In this document: one piece after another, positions 34,508 to 44,285 of the stretch
Numbering within the stretch: the stretch's first letter is position 1
How the letters are laid out: each line of letters opens with the position of its first letter
Assembly (NCBI GenBank): GCA_910575795.1
Contig: CAJTGE010000018.1
Location: 28,353 to 92,352 of the forward strand
DNA from: Clostridiaceae bacterium
GTDB taxonomy: Bacteria > Bacillota > Clostridia > Lachnospirales > Lachnospiraceae
DNA length: 64,000 nt
Direction: 5' to 3'
Program-made: the position numbers and the translations under genes
Notes under the pieces: generated by a model
What the model saw: only the letters and a program-made list of their open reading frames with translations
Databases searched by the model: none
What the model was told of the DNA's origin: nothing

Positions 34508-35521
34508 ATGAAGCCCAGACGAATCATCCTCCTGCTCCCGGCCCTGCTTATACTGATCCTGGCCCTGAGAGCCGCCTTTACCCCAAAGCACACCGAGATC
34601 AGCCGCACGGATTTCCTTTTAAATACATTTGTTACCATCACGCTCTACGATACCCGGGATGAAGCCATCCTTGATTCCTGTATGGATCTGGTAAAAAGCT
34701 ACGAAAACAGATTCAGCAAGACCATAGAATCAAGCGAGATTTACCGCTTAAACCACCGCGCCCCCGGCGAGACGGTTTTCACCCTGTCCGACGACACGGC
34801 GGAGCTGATCCGCACAGGGCTTTACTACAGCGGGCGCTCCGGCGGGGCCTATGATCTGACGATCGAGCCTTTGAGCACCCTCTGGAATTTCACCGGCGGG
34901 ACGCATGAGGTCCCGCCCGCGCAGGCAGTTGCCGAAGCGGCGGCCCGCGTTGATTACCGTCTTATCCGGCTTGAGGGGAACACGCTGACCTTTCTCTCTC
35001 CGGATGTGACCCTGGATCTCGGCTCCATTGCCAAGGGCTACATCGCGGATCGGGTAAAGGAATACCTTGTAAGCCGGGGGGTGGCGAGCGCGATCATTAA
35101 CCTGGGGGGGAATGTCCTCTGCGTGGGCCAGAGGCCGGACAATGAACCGTTTCGCATCGGCCTGCAAAAGCCCTTTGAGGATCGCAATGAGCTGATCGCC
35201 CGGCTGCGGATCCGCGATCAGTCGGTTGTCTCCTCCGGCGTGTATGAGCGCTGTTTTACCGTGGACGGGACGAATTACCATCATCTGCTGAACCCGGATA
35301 CCGGGTACCCTTACGACAACGGGCTGATCGCCGTTACGATCGTTTCCCCCCATTCTGTGGACGGGGACGCCTTAAGCACCGCCTGCTTTTCCATGGGGCT
35401 GGAAAAAGGGATGGCCCTCCTTCAGTCCATGGAAGGCATTTACGGATACTTTATAACCGGGGACTATGAGATTCATTATTCGGACGGCGCAAAAGAGCTT
35501 TTGGAGCCGGGACAGGGATGA
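34508..35521 (+). CDS. apbE: FAD:protein FMN transferase (ApbE)
   Basis: A 337-residue enzyme that attaches FMN covalently to Thr/Ser of target flavoproteins. An N-terminal hydrophobic anchor (RIILLLPALLILILALRAAF, about 5-24) has no lipobox Cys. Family motifs: FLLNTFVTITLY, SIAKGYIADRVKEYL, ASAIINLGGNVLCVG, TNYHHLLNPDTGYP and GDALSTACFSMGLEKG, which hold the metal and FAD residues. The NusG-II gene 46 nt downstream is a common partner. No RNF or flavinylation-target gene is in the window. Confidence 0.95.
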   Translation: MKPRRIILLLPALLILILALRAAFTPKHTEISRTDFLLNTFVTITLYDTRDEAILDSCMDLVKSYENRFSKTIESSEIYRLNHRAPGETVFTLSDDTAELIRTGLYYSGRSGGAYDLTIEPLSTLWNFTGGTHEVPPAQAVAEAAARVDYRLIRLEGNTLTFLSPDVTLDLGSIAKGYIADRVKEYLVSRGVASAIINLGGNVLCVGQRPDNEPFRIGLQKPFEDRNELIARLRIRDQSVVSSGVYERCFTVDGTNYHHLLNPDTGYPYDNGLIAVTIVSPHSVDGDALSTACFSMGLEKGMALLQSMEGIYGYFITGDYEIHYSDGAKELLEPGQG

Positions 35522-35567
35522 ACCGATGGACGCAGGCTGTTTGCGTGAAAGGAGGCTTTTCTGAAAT

Positions 35568-35909
35568 ATGGAGCGCAAAAAACGAAATGACCGCATCCTT
35601 GCCGGCGGGCTGCTTGCCCTGGCCGCCGTGTTTCTTGCCGGCGCGCGCCTCGCCCGCCGGGATGCCGGCCGCATCGCGCAGGTTGACATCGACGGGCAGA
35701 CTGTGTGGGAGCTTCCCCTCTCCCGGGATACGGAGCTTCTTCTCGAAAATAAAAACGGCGGCGTAAACCGCCTGGTGATCCGGGACAAAAAAGCCTCTGT
35801 CACAGAGGCTTCCTGTCCGGATCAGATCTGCGTCCGCCAGGGCGGGGCCGGCGATAGCGGGCAGACCATCGTCTGCCTGCCGAACCGCATCGTGATCACG
35901 ATCCGCTGA
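35568..35909 (+). CDS. NusG domain II-containing protein
   Basis: A 113-residue protein with one N-terminal hydrophobic segment (ILAGGLLALAAVFLAGARLA) and an extracytoplasmic NusG-II fold (QVDIDGQTVWELPLSRDTEL, then ASCPDQICVRQGG and NRIVITIR). The CPDQICV motif with two Cys is typical. The role is unknown; these genes repeatedly sit beside apbE and membrane flavoprotein genes. The stop overlaps the convergent fdpF gene by 14 nt. Confidence 0.85.
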   Translation: MERKKRNDRILAGGLLALAAVFLAGARLARRDAGRIAQVDIDGQTVWELPLSRDTELLLENKNGGVNRLVIRDKKASVTEASCPDQICVRQGGAGDSGQTIVCLPNRIVITIR

Positions 35910-38436
35910 GCGGGACGATCTCCTCCATGAGGTTTGCCATTTCAGACAGATCGCCCATGAGCACGGCGCCCTTTAAGCGGCCGTTGACAAACACGCGTTT
36001 TTTATACGCATTTCTCGCCTCATCCAGCTCCTCCGCGATTCGGGAGGGGCTGTTTTCATCTGTGTGAACGTCTCCGATGCAAAACAGCGCGGTCTGAAAG
36101 CCGTGAAAGGAAATCCCGGACGCAGCGGGCTCATAGCACACCGCCTCCCCGGCTGCGTTTGCGCCCGCCGTTTTGCCCTGCTGCGCCGCTGCGCTCCAGA
36201 GCCCTTCGATTGTCCCTGCGTACTCTGCGCAGTCCCCGCAGGCGTAGACGCCGCTATGGCTCGTCTCCATGCGCTCATTTACGAGAACTCCGCGCCGGAT
36301 ATCAAGCCCGGCCTGTTTCGCAAGCTCTGTATTGGCCCGGATCCCGACGGAGACGATCACCAGATCCGCCGGAATAAATCCCCCGTCCTCAAGGCTCACG
36401 CCAAAGTCCCCGCCGTCTCCCGCCTGGTACGGCGCAATCTCCTTTACCCTGGCTCCTGTCAGGATCCGCGCGCCCTCCTTCTCTGCGAGTGTCTTTAACA
36501 GATCCGCTGTGCGGACGTCAAGCTGGCGCGGCATCAGGCATGGCCCGGACTCCACAACCGTGACCTGGCAGCGCACCCGGCAAAACTCCCACGCCGCCTC
36601 CAGCCCCAGCACGCCTCCCCCGATCACCGCCACGCGGCGCAGCCCTGGAAGCATCTCCTGGATCCGTTTGACATCCGAGAGACGGCGTATGGCAATCACA
36701 CGCTCCTGCGCAGCCCCTTCGACGGGGGGGAGCGCCTGCTCTGCCCCCAGGGCATAGATGAGCTTATCCCAGGGAAGCTTTGTCCCGTCCGAAAGTACGG
36801 CTTCCTTTCTGTCCCTGTCAACCGAAACGGCCCGTTTGCCCAGAATCCGGTAAATCCGGCGCTTTTCATACCATTCCTCCCCGTAAACGGCCGTCTGCTC
36901 CGGCGCGGGATTTGCCAGAAGCGCCTTGGTCAGCATGGGGCGGTTATACGTATCATACATCTCCTCCGAGACAAGGATCACAGAAGCCGTCTGATTTCTC
37001 TGCCGGATGGCCTCCGCCGCCGACAGCCCGGCAATGCCGTTTCCGAGAATGACAAAGCGTTCCCTTGTATCGCGCCGCCAGGAAGTCTCCTCCTCCTGCG
37101 CCGGGACAAAGTATTCCTTTCCCACGCCGCAGACCGGGCATGTCTCCAGGGACGAGTCAAAGATCTCCCCGCAGACCAGGCATTTAACCAGCGTCCGCGC
37201 GCCCTTTTTCTCAGCCTGCTTCTTTCCCGCCTCCGCCCCGCCCTGCACGAGCAGGCCGAAACGGAAGCCATATTCGTACGCGTCCGCGCAGCCCGTCTTC
37301 CCCGGCTTAAACCGCACCCTGAGGCCGTCGTCCGGAACGCGGAATTTGAGCTGGCGCAGGCGTTCCGTTATGTGCGTCACGCCCTCCCCGCTCCAGCCGT
37401 AGCTGCCAAAAGCCGCCGCATACGCACCTTTATGCGCGACCGGGAATATGGACGTCGTCAGATCCCAGATCGGCTTTAAAGCCTCTCCCAGAATCGTCGG
37501 CGTTCCGAACAGGATTCCGTCCGCAATGGAAATCTCCGCAAGAACCGCCGCCGGATCCGCCTCCACCATGTCATAGAGCCGCGCCGCCACAGGACCGCTG
37601 TCCCGGATTCCGTCCGCGATCCCCTCGGCCAGCTCCTTTGTATAGCCATATGCGCTGACATACGGAATCACCACCGTCTTTTCCCGGTTCGGGTTCTCTA
37701 TCCTGCACCAGTCCTCATAAAGGCTGAATATCTCCCCGATTTTCGTATCCAGCACAGGCCCGTGCCCGGTGCAGATCATCGAGGGCTTAAGCGCCCGCGC
37801 CCGCTCAAGGCCCTTTTGCATATACGGCTTAAAGGGGCCGAGAATATTGTCAAAATAATACTTCGCCGCCTTTTTGTAGCTCTCCTCGTCCCGCACCTCG
37901 CTGCGCAGGATCCCCTCTGTCCCGTAATGCGCCCCAAAGGAGTCGCATGTCAGAAGGATCGCGTCCTCTTCAATGAACGTATACATCGTATCCGGCCAGT
38001 GCAGGTTCGGAACCGACAGAAAGCGGAGCGTCTTACCCCCGATCCGCATGGTTTCCTGATCCTTTACCGCAATCCCGAAAAAATCGCGGTTTACGATGTG
38101 CTTTAAGAAATTCAGGGCGCAGCCGGTGGCCACGATTTTAAGGCCCGGATTTCGCTCCAGCAGATATTCCACGCTGCCCGCGTGATCCGGCTCCGTGTGA
38201 TCAAGGATCAGGTAGTCGATCTGCCCCACCCCGGCCAGCGACTCAAGCTCCTCTATATATTCCTCCAGAAACACGGCCTTCGCCGTCTCAAACAGAATCG
38301 TCCTGCCCTCTGTTTTCAGCACATACGAATTATATGTGGTTCCAAACTCGGTCTTCATGATGATGTCAAAGATCCGGAGATTCGGATCCATGATCCCAGT
38401 CCAGTAAAACCCCTCCCTGAGCATTTTTGTGCGCAC
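35896..38436 (-). CDS. Flavodiiron-rubredoxin-NADH reductase fusion (FdpF-type)
   Basis: About 846 residues in three modules. Residues about 1-390 are the flavodiiron core: a metallo-beta-lactamase diiron domain (DHTEPDHAGS, CDSFGAHYG, CTGHGP) and a flavodoxin domain (VIPYVSAYGYTKELAEGI, TPTILGEALKP). About 410-450 is a rubredoxin with CLVCGEIF and CPVCG. About 455-846 is an FAD/NAD reductase (FVILGNGIAGLSAAEAI, VAVIGGGVLGLEAAWEF, VYACGDCAEYAG). The same order in Clostridioides FdpF gives a self-contained NADH:O2 reductase. The GTG at 38436 has a well spaced AAAGGAG. It likely protects against oxygen. Confidence 0.93.
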   Translation of the reverse strand: MRTKMLREGFYWTGIMDPNLRIFDIIMKTEFGTTYNSYVLKTEGRTILFETAKAVFLEEYIEELESLAGVGQIDYLILDHTEPDHAGSVEYLLERNPGLKIVATGCALNFLKHIVNRDFFGIAVKDQETMRIGGKTLRFLSVPNLHWPDTMYTFIEEDAILLTCDSFGAHYGTEGILRSEVRDEESYKKAAKYYFDNILGPFKPYMQKGLERARALKPSMICTGHGPVLDTKIGEIFSLYEDWCRIENPNREKTVVIPYVSAYGYTKELAEGIADGIRDSGPVAARLYDMVEADPAAVLAEISIADGILFGTPTILGEALKPIWDLTTSIFPVAHKGAYAAAFGSYGWSGEGVTHITERLRQLKFRVPDDGLRVRFKPGKTGCADAYEYGFRFGLLVQGGAEAGKKQAEKKGARTLVKCLVCGEIFDSSLETCPVCGVGKEYFVPAQEEETSWRRDTRERFVILGNGIAGLSAAEAIRQRNQTASVILVSEEMYDTYNRPMLTKALLANPAPEQTAVYGEEWYEKRRIYRILGKRAVSVDRDRKEAVLSDGTKLPWDKLIYALGAEQALPPVEGAAQERVIAIRRLSDVKRIQEMLPGLRRVAVIGGGVLGLEAAWEFCRVRCQVTVVESGPCLMPRQLDVRTADLLKTLAEKEGARILTGARVKEIAPYQAGDGGDFGVSLEDGGFIPADLVIVSVGIRANTELAKQAGLDIRRGVLVNERMETSHSGVYACGDCAEYAGTIEGLWSAAAQQGKTAGANAAGEAVCYEPAASGISFHGFQTALFCIGDVHTDENSPSRIAEELDEARNAYKKRVFVNGRLKGAVLMGDLSEMANLMEEIVPLSGS

Positions 38437-38558
38437 GCCCGCCACTCCTTTCCCGGCCTGCCGCGGCGTGAAAGACGCCGCGCCAATCCTTTTTTCGTAT
38501 AGTATGGCAGGCTTTACAGAAATCTATTCCGGCGGGCGTTTTCTGTTTAAGAAGTTCC

Positions 38559-39380
38559 TTACTGCGCCTCAAACGCCTCTCCCTGCTTTCCCGCCGGATC
38601 CTTCTGGCTCAGCGCCAGGGGCATGTTGATGCTCATCGGATTCAAGAGCATCCCCTTTGCCTGCGGCGCCAGCGCCTTCATAATCTTGTCAAACGGTATC
38701 ACAAGCGGGCGCAGCTTGTCCTCCTTATTGAACTTCTGGAATTCCAGCGCATCCGTAAAAAACGGCTGATACACCGTATCCGCGCCCAGCTTCATAAGCG
38801 GCACACGGCTCGTCTCCTTCTCCACCCCCAGGATATAGCTTCCCCTCTTTAAATGGACGGTAATCTCCTCCTGCAGCCTCTGAAGCTGCGGCGTGTTCTC
38901 CAGATTCGGCTGCCGCCTCAGCTCCTGCATATAATAAAGGGACGTCAGATAAAGGGCCGGATTTTCGATCCATACCTTGCCCTCCGGAAGCGAGTCCGGC
39001 GTCCGCCGCTGCAGGATCTCCTCAAGCTGAATCACCTCCCGCTCCCGGGAAGCCTCAGTCAAAAGCGCGTTAATTCCCATTGTGTAAAGGCTGGTATAAA
39101 AAGCCAGCAAATGCTCGCCCTCCACCCGGGCCACCTGCACCGGAATCTTCTGCTCTGAAAAGCGCTCGCTCTCGGCCCTGGCCTCTTCCCGGTCAAGAAA
39201 AACCAGAATCTCATCGTCAAACGTCTCCGGATCGCAGAGCACATACGGCGCTCTTGTACACATTGATAACAGAAAATACACATGCGGCGCAGACTTGAGG
39301 GCTGACAGCACCTTCCTCTCCTGCCCTGTCCCGTCTGCGCGGCTCTCCCCATTTATATTCCCGTTCTTATATTCATCCAT
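38559..39380 (-). CDS. SseB-family protein
   Basis: A 273-residue soluble protein. The N-terminal part (about 25-110; VLSALKSAPHVYFLLS, LVFLDREEARAESERF) and the C-terminal GMLLNPMSINMPL stretch match the SseB N-terminal domain pattern, often found in proteins of unknown role. The middle is helical and charged (VIQLEEILQRRTPDSLPEGK). The start at 39380 follows a GGAGGAT site. It is alone between fdpF and an element-rich gap. No function can be given. Confidence 0.68.
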   Translation of the reverse strand: MDEYKNGNINGESRADGTGQERKVLSALKSAPHVYFLLSMCTRAPYVLCDPETFDDEILVFLDREEARAESERFSEQKIPVQVARVEGEHLLAFYTSLYTMGINALLTEASREREVIQLEEILQRRTPDSLPEGKVWIENPALYLTSLYYMQELRRQPNLENTPQLQRLQEEITVHLKRGSYILGVEKETSRVPLMKLGADTVYQPFFTDALEFQKFNKEDKLRPLVIPFDKIMKALAPQAKGMLLNPMSINMPLALSQKDPAGKQGEAFEAQ

Positions 39381-39513
39381 TGTTCATCCATCCTCCTTAT
39401 CAACACTGTCAGACAAAAGGCCGGCGGCCTTATCTTATCCATCCATTATAACGATTTTCCTGCGGGTATGCAACTTCAAAGTGTATCTGCCAGCTTTGAA
39501 GAATGAATTTTGT

Positions 39514-39646
39514 GTAACAGTTCAGACAACCTGAACTGTTACGGCATCCGCCCATGAAAATCACTTCGCGACGGGGCAGATGCCTGCTGCCGCTATGTTT
39601 TCGTACGGTCAGCGCAACAGGTGCGCAGACCTATCTGAACTGTTAC
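39514..39646. mobile_element. Mini-element with 8-bp target duplication (family E)
   Basis: Ends GTAACAGTTCAG (39514-39525) and CTGAACTGTTAC (to 39646) are perfect inverted repeats. It is flanked by the 8-bp direct repeat AATTTTGT (39506-39513 and 39647-39654). The left end is itself a hairpin. The interior resembles 58984-59059 in reverse. It encodes no protein. Confidence 0.72.
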
Positions 39647-39652
39647 AATTTT

Positions 39653-39756
39653 GTTACTATTCACGGGCAATGTCAGTTAGTTAAGCATCAGGTTAGACCT
39701 TTATAGCAGAATCTAACCTGATGCTTAACTAACTGACATTGCCCGTAAACAGTAAC
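39653..39756. repeat. Family C mini-element, copy 2 (near-perfect palindrome)
   Basis: Ends GTTACTATTCACGGGC and GCCCGTAAACAGTAAC are close inverted repeats. Inside, 34 bp beginning CGGGCAATGTCAG and ending CAGGTTAGA pair perfectly with the other side around a 14-nt loop. The termini are shared with the 27180 elements although the interior differs. It overlaps the target duplication of the neighbouring element by two bases. Confidence 0.72.
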
Positions 39757-39795
39757 CGATATCCTGCCTTACACATAAATATTCCCAGAAACCGC

Positions 39796-39824
39796 TTTAC
39801 CGAACCTGAGATTTGTGGTACAAT
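39796..39824 (+). promoter_or_regulatory. Promoter of the chemoreceptor gene
   Basis: TTTACC (39796-39801), 17-bp spacer, TACAAT (39819-39824), about 150 nt upstream of the start. Confidence 0.5.
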
Positions 39825-39977
39825 TTGTATAAGGTTTCATATTCATGCATAAAATTTTTGTCACTATTTACCTATGTATCAGACAAAAACTTTATCATAC
39901 GGCGGCGCGGCGGGACGAACAGCCGCGTACAGCCCAAATGGACGGCAAACCAAAAATTTTTAAGGGAGGATTTAGAT

Positions 39978-42047
39978 ATGAAACATGGGGGGGACTCTTC
40001 CCGCGCGGCGGGGAGACGGCGCAGAACAAGTATACGCACTAAAATTATCAGCATGGCCATGCTGGTTTCCCTGATACCGCTGATACTGTCTTATATCATC
40101 AGCCTGTCCATATCTGCAAAGTCCGGGCGGGAGGATGCTTATGACAAGATCCGCGATCAGACAAGCAGCGTTGCGGAGCAGGTGCGGCTCTATGTCGAAA
40201 AAGGATATGCCGTGGTCGAGGCGCTGTCAAGCGGCGAGGATATCCTTTCCTCTGATCCGGACATCCAGAAAGAGATTCTGGTCAGTACCGCGGAAAATAA
40301 TCCGGCCTTTCTCCTCTTATACAATCAGGACACTACCGGACAGCAGACCGCCAGGAGCACGGGCGAACTCGGAAACCGCGCGGACCGCTGGTGGTTTATC
40401 CAGGAGATGGAGACGCACAAGCCGTTTGTATCCAAATCGTACTACACACTCAACACCAACGAGGCCGTGACCTCCATCGTTTTCCCTGTCTGGGACAGAA
40501 ATGATGAGATTGCCGGGGTACTGGCCGCTGACATGAGCCTTGCGCAGCTCCAGGAGATCATCAACCGCTACAACACAGCCGACCTCTACACGGTCCTCAT
40601 CGACGGCGAGGGCAATGTCATCGCCCATCCGGACGAAACGCAGGTATCTGAGATCTACAACTATATCAAAGGTACGAAATCCATTCTGAACGGAGATACC
40701 ACGACCGAGACGCCGATTGACCTTCCGGACGGGCTTCAGGATATGACTCGCCAGCTCCTTGACGGACACTCCGGCACCACGGAGCTCAAAAACATGAAGG
40801 GCAGGGATTCCCTTTACTCCTATTGTCCCATCGAGATTCCGGGCGATTCTGAAATGTGGGGCGCCGTGACGGTCCAGACAAAGGCCGCCGCCTATGCCAG
40901 CACCTATCACATGATTTACTTAAACATCCTTCTGGCTGTAGTGATGGTGATTGTGGTTGTGATTGTCGCAGTCATCTTTGCCAACCGCCTCACCAAACCG
41001 CTCAAGACGCTCTCAAACGCCGCCGAGCAGATTGCGGACGGGAATTTTGACGTACATCTCAGGGCCGAAGGCAATGACGAGATTGGGGACGTATCAGAAG
41101 CCCTCGGCAAGACCGTGGTGCGTTTAAGCTCCTACATCAACTACATAAACGAGATCACCGATGTTTTAAACCGCATATCAAAGGGCAACTTAAAGTTTGA
41201 GCTCACTTACGACTATGCCGGTGAATTTGCCAAGATTAAGGAAGCCCTGTTCAACATCCGCACCACGTTAAACGACACGATCTCCCAGATCAAGAAGGTG
41301 GCCCATGTCGTCAATTCCGAGTCCGGTACGCTCCTGAACGGCTCTCAATCCCTGGCTCAGGGAACGACAGAGCAGGCTTCCTCTGTTGAAAAACTGTCCG
41401 AAAGCATCAACGAGATTTCAAGCCATGTCAGAAAGAGCGCTGAAAACGCCCGAAATGCGGAGCGGATCTCCGAGCAGACCGGAATCGTTGTGGAAAAGGG
41501 CAATGAACAGATGGGCGAGATGATCTCAGCCATGGACGAGATCTCCAGAAGCGCCCGCGAGACAGGCAAGATCGTGAAAACCATCGACGATATCGCCTTC
41601 CAGACCAATATACTGGCGCTCAACGCCGCGGTGGAGGCCGCCAGGGCCGGAGACGCCGGAAAGGGCTTTGCCGTCGTAGCCGACGAGGTGAGAAGCCTGG
41701 CCCAGCGTTCCGCTGACGCCGTAAAAGAAACCACCGCCCTCATCGGCCGCTCGGTCAAGACAGCCGAAAAAGGCGCGGCGATTGCCAACGAGACAGCCTC
41801 CAGTTTAAACGAGATTGTAAACGGCAGCAACCAGACGCTGAACCTGATCCGCGAGATTGCCACAGCAGGAAAGGAAGAAGCGGACTCCATCACCCAGGTC
41901 ACCGAGGGCGTGAGCCAGGTGTCCGCCGTCATCCAGACCACCGCGGCCACCGCCGAGGAGAGCGCCGCCGCCAGCGAGGAGCTGTCTGAGCAGGCTGAGA
42001 GGCTGCAGAAGCTGGTGAATCTGTTCAATTTGAATGACGAGCGTTAA
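39978..42047 (+). CDS. Methyl-accepting chemotaxis protein with Cache sensor
   Basis: About 689 residues. A basic N-terminus, a first membrane helix (about 25-47), an extracytoplasmic double-Cache sensor (about 48-300; [53 protein letters not shown]), a second helix (about 305-330), HAMP, and a long signalling coiled coil with the conserved hairpin tip [20 protein letters not shown]. The Cache class usually binds amino acids or carboxylates. GGGAGG fixes the start at 39978; the longer frame has no site. No chemotaxis or flagellar genes lie nearby. Confidence 0.94.
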   Translation: MKHGGDSSRAAGRRRRTSIRTKIISMAMLVSLIPLILSYIISLSISAKSGREDAYDKIRDQTSSVAEQVRLYVEKGYAVVEALSSGEDILSSDPDIQKEILVSTAENNPAFLLLYNQDTTGQQTARSTGELGNRADRWWFIQEMETHKPFVSKSYYTLNTNEAVTSIVFPVWDRNDEIAGVLAADMSLAQLQEIINRYNTADLYTVLIDGEGNVIAHPDETQVSEIYNYIKGTKSILNGDTTTETPIDLPDGLQDMTRQLLDGHSGTTELKNMKGRDSLYSYCPIEIPGDSEMWGAVTVQTKAAAYASTYHMIYLNILLAVVMVIVVVIVAVIFANRLTKPLKTLSNAAEQIADGNFDVHLRAEGNDEIGDVSEALGKTVVRLSSYINYINEITDVLNRISKGNLKFELTYDYAGEFAKIKEALFNIRTTLNDTISQIKKVAHVVNSESGTLLNGSQSLAQGTTEQASSVEKLSESINEISSHVRKSAENARNAERISEQTGIVVEKGNEQMGEMISAMDEISRSARETGKIVKTIDDIAFQTNILALNAAVEAARAGDAGKGFAVVADEVRSLAQRSADAVKETTALIGRSVKTAEKGAAIANETASSLNEIVNGSNQTLNLIREIATAGKEEADSITQVTEGVSQVSAVIQTTAATAEESAAASEELSEQAERLQKLVNLFNLNDER

Positions 42048-42084
42048 GCCGCATGTAAAGGATTATAGCGTATAGGATGTAAGG

Positions 42085-42131
42085 AAAAGCCAACTGTCTG
42101 ATCGCTTCAGGATCGGGCGGTTGGCTTTTTT
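42085..42131 (+). terminator. Intrinsic terminator of the chemoreceptor gene
   Basis: AAAAGCCAAC and GTTGGCTTTT form the stem, followed by a T run. Confidence 0.8.
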
Positions 42132-42199
42132 ACATGCTCTTCTTTAAGAAAAAACCTTTTCTCCCGCGCTTTTGCCGCCAAAAGGAAAGGTTCTTCTCT

Positions 42200-42246
42200 C
42201 AAACAAATCCGCTTTTCTGCCCCGCAAAGGAAGCAGAAAAGCGGAT
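42200..42246 (-). terminator. Intrinsic terminator of the cmk-ispH-S1 operon
   Basis: On the minus strand ATCCGCTTTTCTGC pairs with GCAGAAAAGCGGAT (arms 42207-42220 and 42233-42246) and is followed by TTGTTTG. Confidence 0.7.
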
Positions 42247-42307
42247 CCGACAGAATTGTCTTAAAATCATTTGCACCGGCCCACGGCCCTATGCACATCG
42301 CTGTTCT

Positions 42308-43444
42308 TTACTGCGCATCTTCACTTGCAGCCACCGCGTCGATATCCACATCCGCGATATCCGCATCCTGCGAGCTGTTCTGGGACTCCAGGGCTTTCAT
42401 GCTGAGGCTGATCTTTCTGTCCGCCTCGTTGAAATCAACGACTCTGGCCCGGATGATCTGGCCTACGCTCAGTACATCGGAGGGCTTATCCACATGCTCT
42501 CTGGAAATCTGTGATACATGTAAGAGCGCGTCCACACCCGGCTCCAGCTCAACGAATGCGCCAAAATCCGTCATGCGGGCCACTCTGCCCTCTACCACGT
42601 TGCCCGCCGCATAATTCACAGCCGCCTTTGCCCACGGGTTTGTCTCCGGGAACTTAAGGCTTAAAGCGATCTTCTCGCCATTGATATCCTTGATCAGGGC
42701 TCTCACCTGATCGCCTACTTTGAAGACCTTCTTCGGGTTCTCTACCCGGCCCCAGGACATCTCGGAGATGTGCAGGAGGCCGTCTGCGCCGCCAAGGTCA
42801 ATGAACGCGCCGAAATCCGTCACATTCTTTACCGCGCCTTCCACGGTCTGGCCCACCTCGATGCGCTCGAATAACTCCTTCTGCATCGCCGCCTTCTTTG
42901 CGATCATGAGCTGCTTGCGGTCGCCGATGATCCTGCTTCTTCTGCCGCTCGGGTTGAATTCGGTCACAACGAACTCAATCTCCTGGCCCGCATATTTTGA
43001 TAAATCCTTGTCGTAGGTATCGGAAACCATACTGGCAGGAATGAATACTCTCGTTCCCTCTACCTCCACTACAAGGCCCTTTTCCATAACCTGTGTCACC
43101 TTCTCGGTCAGGACTTCCTTATTCTCAAAAGCCTCTTTTAAGCGCTTTAAGCCCTTGTCTGCCGCAAGCCTCTTATAGGATAAGGACGCCATACCCTCGC
43201 CGTCGTTTACCTTTAAAACCTTTGCCTCCAGCTCGTCGCCTACGGAAACTCTGGTCGTCAGATCCACATTCGGCTCATTCGTAAACTCGCTGCGGGTAAT
43301 GATACCCTCAGACTTGCTTCCAGCGATGCTGAGAATGATTTCATCTTCTTTTACGCCGATAACCTGACCCGTTACTGCCTCTCCTGCACGTAATCGCTTA
43401 ATTGATGATTCTTCAAACATTTGTTCAAAACTTAATTCTGACAT
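42308..43444 (-). CDS. S1 RNA-binding domain protein (ribosomal protein S1 homologue)
   Basis: A 378-residue protein of four S1/OB-fold repeats (about 18-90, 105-170, 190-260, 275-345). Each carries the G-FG or DFGAFV pattern (GAVKNVTDFGAFIDLGGADG, GRVARMTDFGAFVELEPGVD). The acidic C-terminal tail ends DADIADVDIDAVAASEDAQ. It binds mRNA and helps it onto the ribosome. Clostridial genomes often fuse this to IspH; here the two genes overlap by 20 nt in different frames, with a GAGGAGG site inside ispH, so they are coupled but separate. Confidence 0.92.
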   Translation of the reverse strand: MSELSFEQMFEESSIKRLRAGEAVTGQVIGVKEDEIILSIAGSKSEGIITRSEFTNEPNVDLTTRVSVGDELEAKVLKVNDGEGMASLSYKRLAADKGLKRLKEAFENKEVLTEKVTQVMEKGLVVEVEGTRVFIPASMVSDTYDKDLSKYAGQEIEFVVTEFNPSGRRSRIIGDRKQLMIAKKAAMQKELFERIEVGQTVEGAVKNVTDFGAFIDLGGADGLLHISEMSWGRVENPKKVFKVGDQVRALIKDINGEKIALSLKFPETNPWAKAAVNYAAGNVVEGRVARMTDFGAFVELEPGVDALLHVSQISREHVDKPSDVLSVGQIIRARVVDFNEADRKISLSMKALESQNSSQDADIADVDIDAVAASEDAQ

Positions 43445-44276
43445 TAGTATGAACCTCCTCGATAATATAATTCGGGGTTGACGCCCCTGCCGTAATACCT
43501 ACGCTGCGCACAGTACCTGCCTTCTCAGGTTTGAAATCACTCAGTGTCTGGATATAATACGTATCCTTACATTCCCTGCGGCAAATCTCGTACAGCTTCT
43601 GGGTGTTGGAACTGTTTCGTCCTCCGATTACAATCATCACATCCACCTCTGACGCGATTCGCCCCGCTTCCACCTGTCTCTCCTGTGTTGCATTGCAAAT
43701 CGTATTTAAAACAAGTATATCATAACGCTTTTTAGAAATTTTTTCAACTAAATCTTGAAATTTATTGTAGTTAAATGTCGTCTGCGCCACGAGACACAGC
43801 TTTTCTCCTTGTTCCACGGGCATTTTTTCAAATTGCTCCGCGCTCTCAATCACTAAAGTATCGCCGTTTCCCCAGCCTTTTATTCCTTCCACCTCCGGAT
43901 GGCGCTCATTTCCCACAATTATCACGCGCCGCCCGGCCGCGGTCTGCTCCCTCACGATCCGGTGGATCTTTTTCACAAAGGGGCACGTCGCGTCCACAAT
44001 CTCAATCCCGTTTGCCTCAAGGATATCGTAAATCTCCTTCCCCACCCCGTGGGAGCGGATCACCACGACGCCTTCCTTAAGCCTCCTCAGCTCCTCCTTT
44101 GTATTAAGGACGCGGACGCCCCGCTCCTCCAGATCCCGCACCACCTCTTCATTGTGGATAATGGGGCCAAAGGTAAAGATCGGCTTCTTTCCGGTCGCGA
44201 GCTGCTCATATACGCATTCCACCGCCCGCTTCACGCCAAAGCAGAAGCCGGCTGTCTTTGCCACAATGACTTCCAT
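43425..44276 (-). CDS. ispH: 4-hydroxy-3-methylbut-2-enyl diphosphate reductase
   Basis: A 283-residue iron-sulfur enzyme, the last step of the MEP isoprenoid pathway, yielding IPP and DMAPP. The three cluster cysteines appear in AGFCFGVKRAV, DATCPFVKKI and NTICNATQERQ, with the substrate residues VIRSHGVGK, FNPHHNEEV-like IIHNEEVV, and the catalytic Glu region near RHPEVEGI. The end runs into the S1 gene start (20-nt overlap). It starts 9 nt after cmk stops, so the three are one operon. Confidence 0.96.
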   Translation of the reverse strand: MEVIVAKTAGFCFGVKRAVECVYEQLATGKKPIFTFGPIIHNEEVVRDLEERGVRVLNTKEELRRLKEGVVVIRSHGVGKEIYDILEANGIEIVDATCPFVKKIHRIVREQTAAGRRVIIVGNERHPEVEGIKGWGNGDTLVIESAEQFEKMPVEQGEKLCLVAQTTFNYNKFQDLVEKISKKRYDILVLNTICNATQERQVEAGRIASEVDVMIVIGGRNSSNTQKLYEICRRECKDTYYIQTLSDFKPEKAGTVRSVGITAGASTPNYIIEEVHTNVRIKF

Positions 44277-44285
44277 CCGCTGACC

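Noticed and set aside
39813-39977. N-terminal extension of the chemoreceptor
   Set aside because: The extra 55 codons lack a ribosome site and overlap the promoter region; a GGGAGG site fixes the start at 39978.
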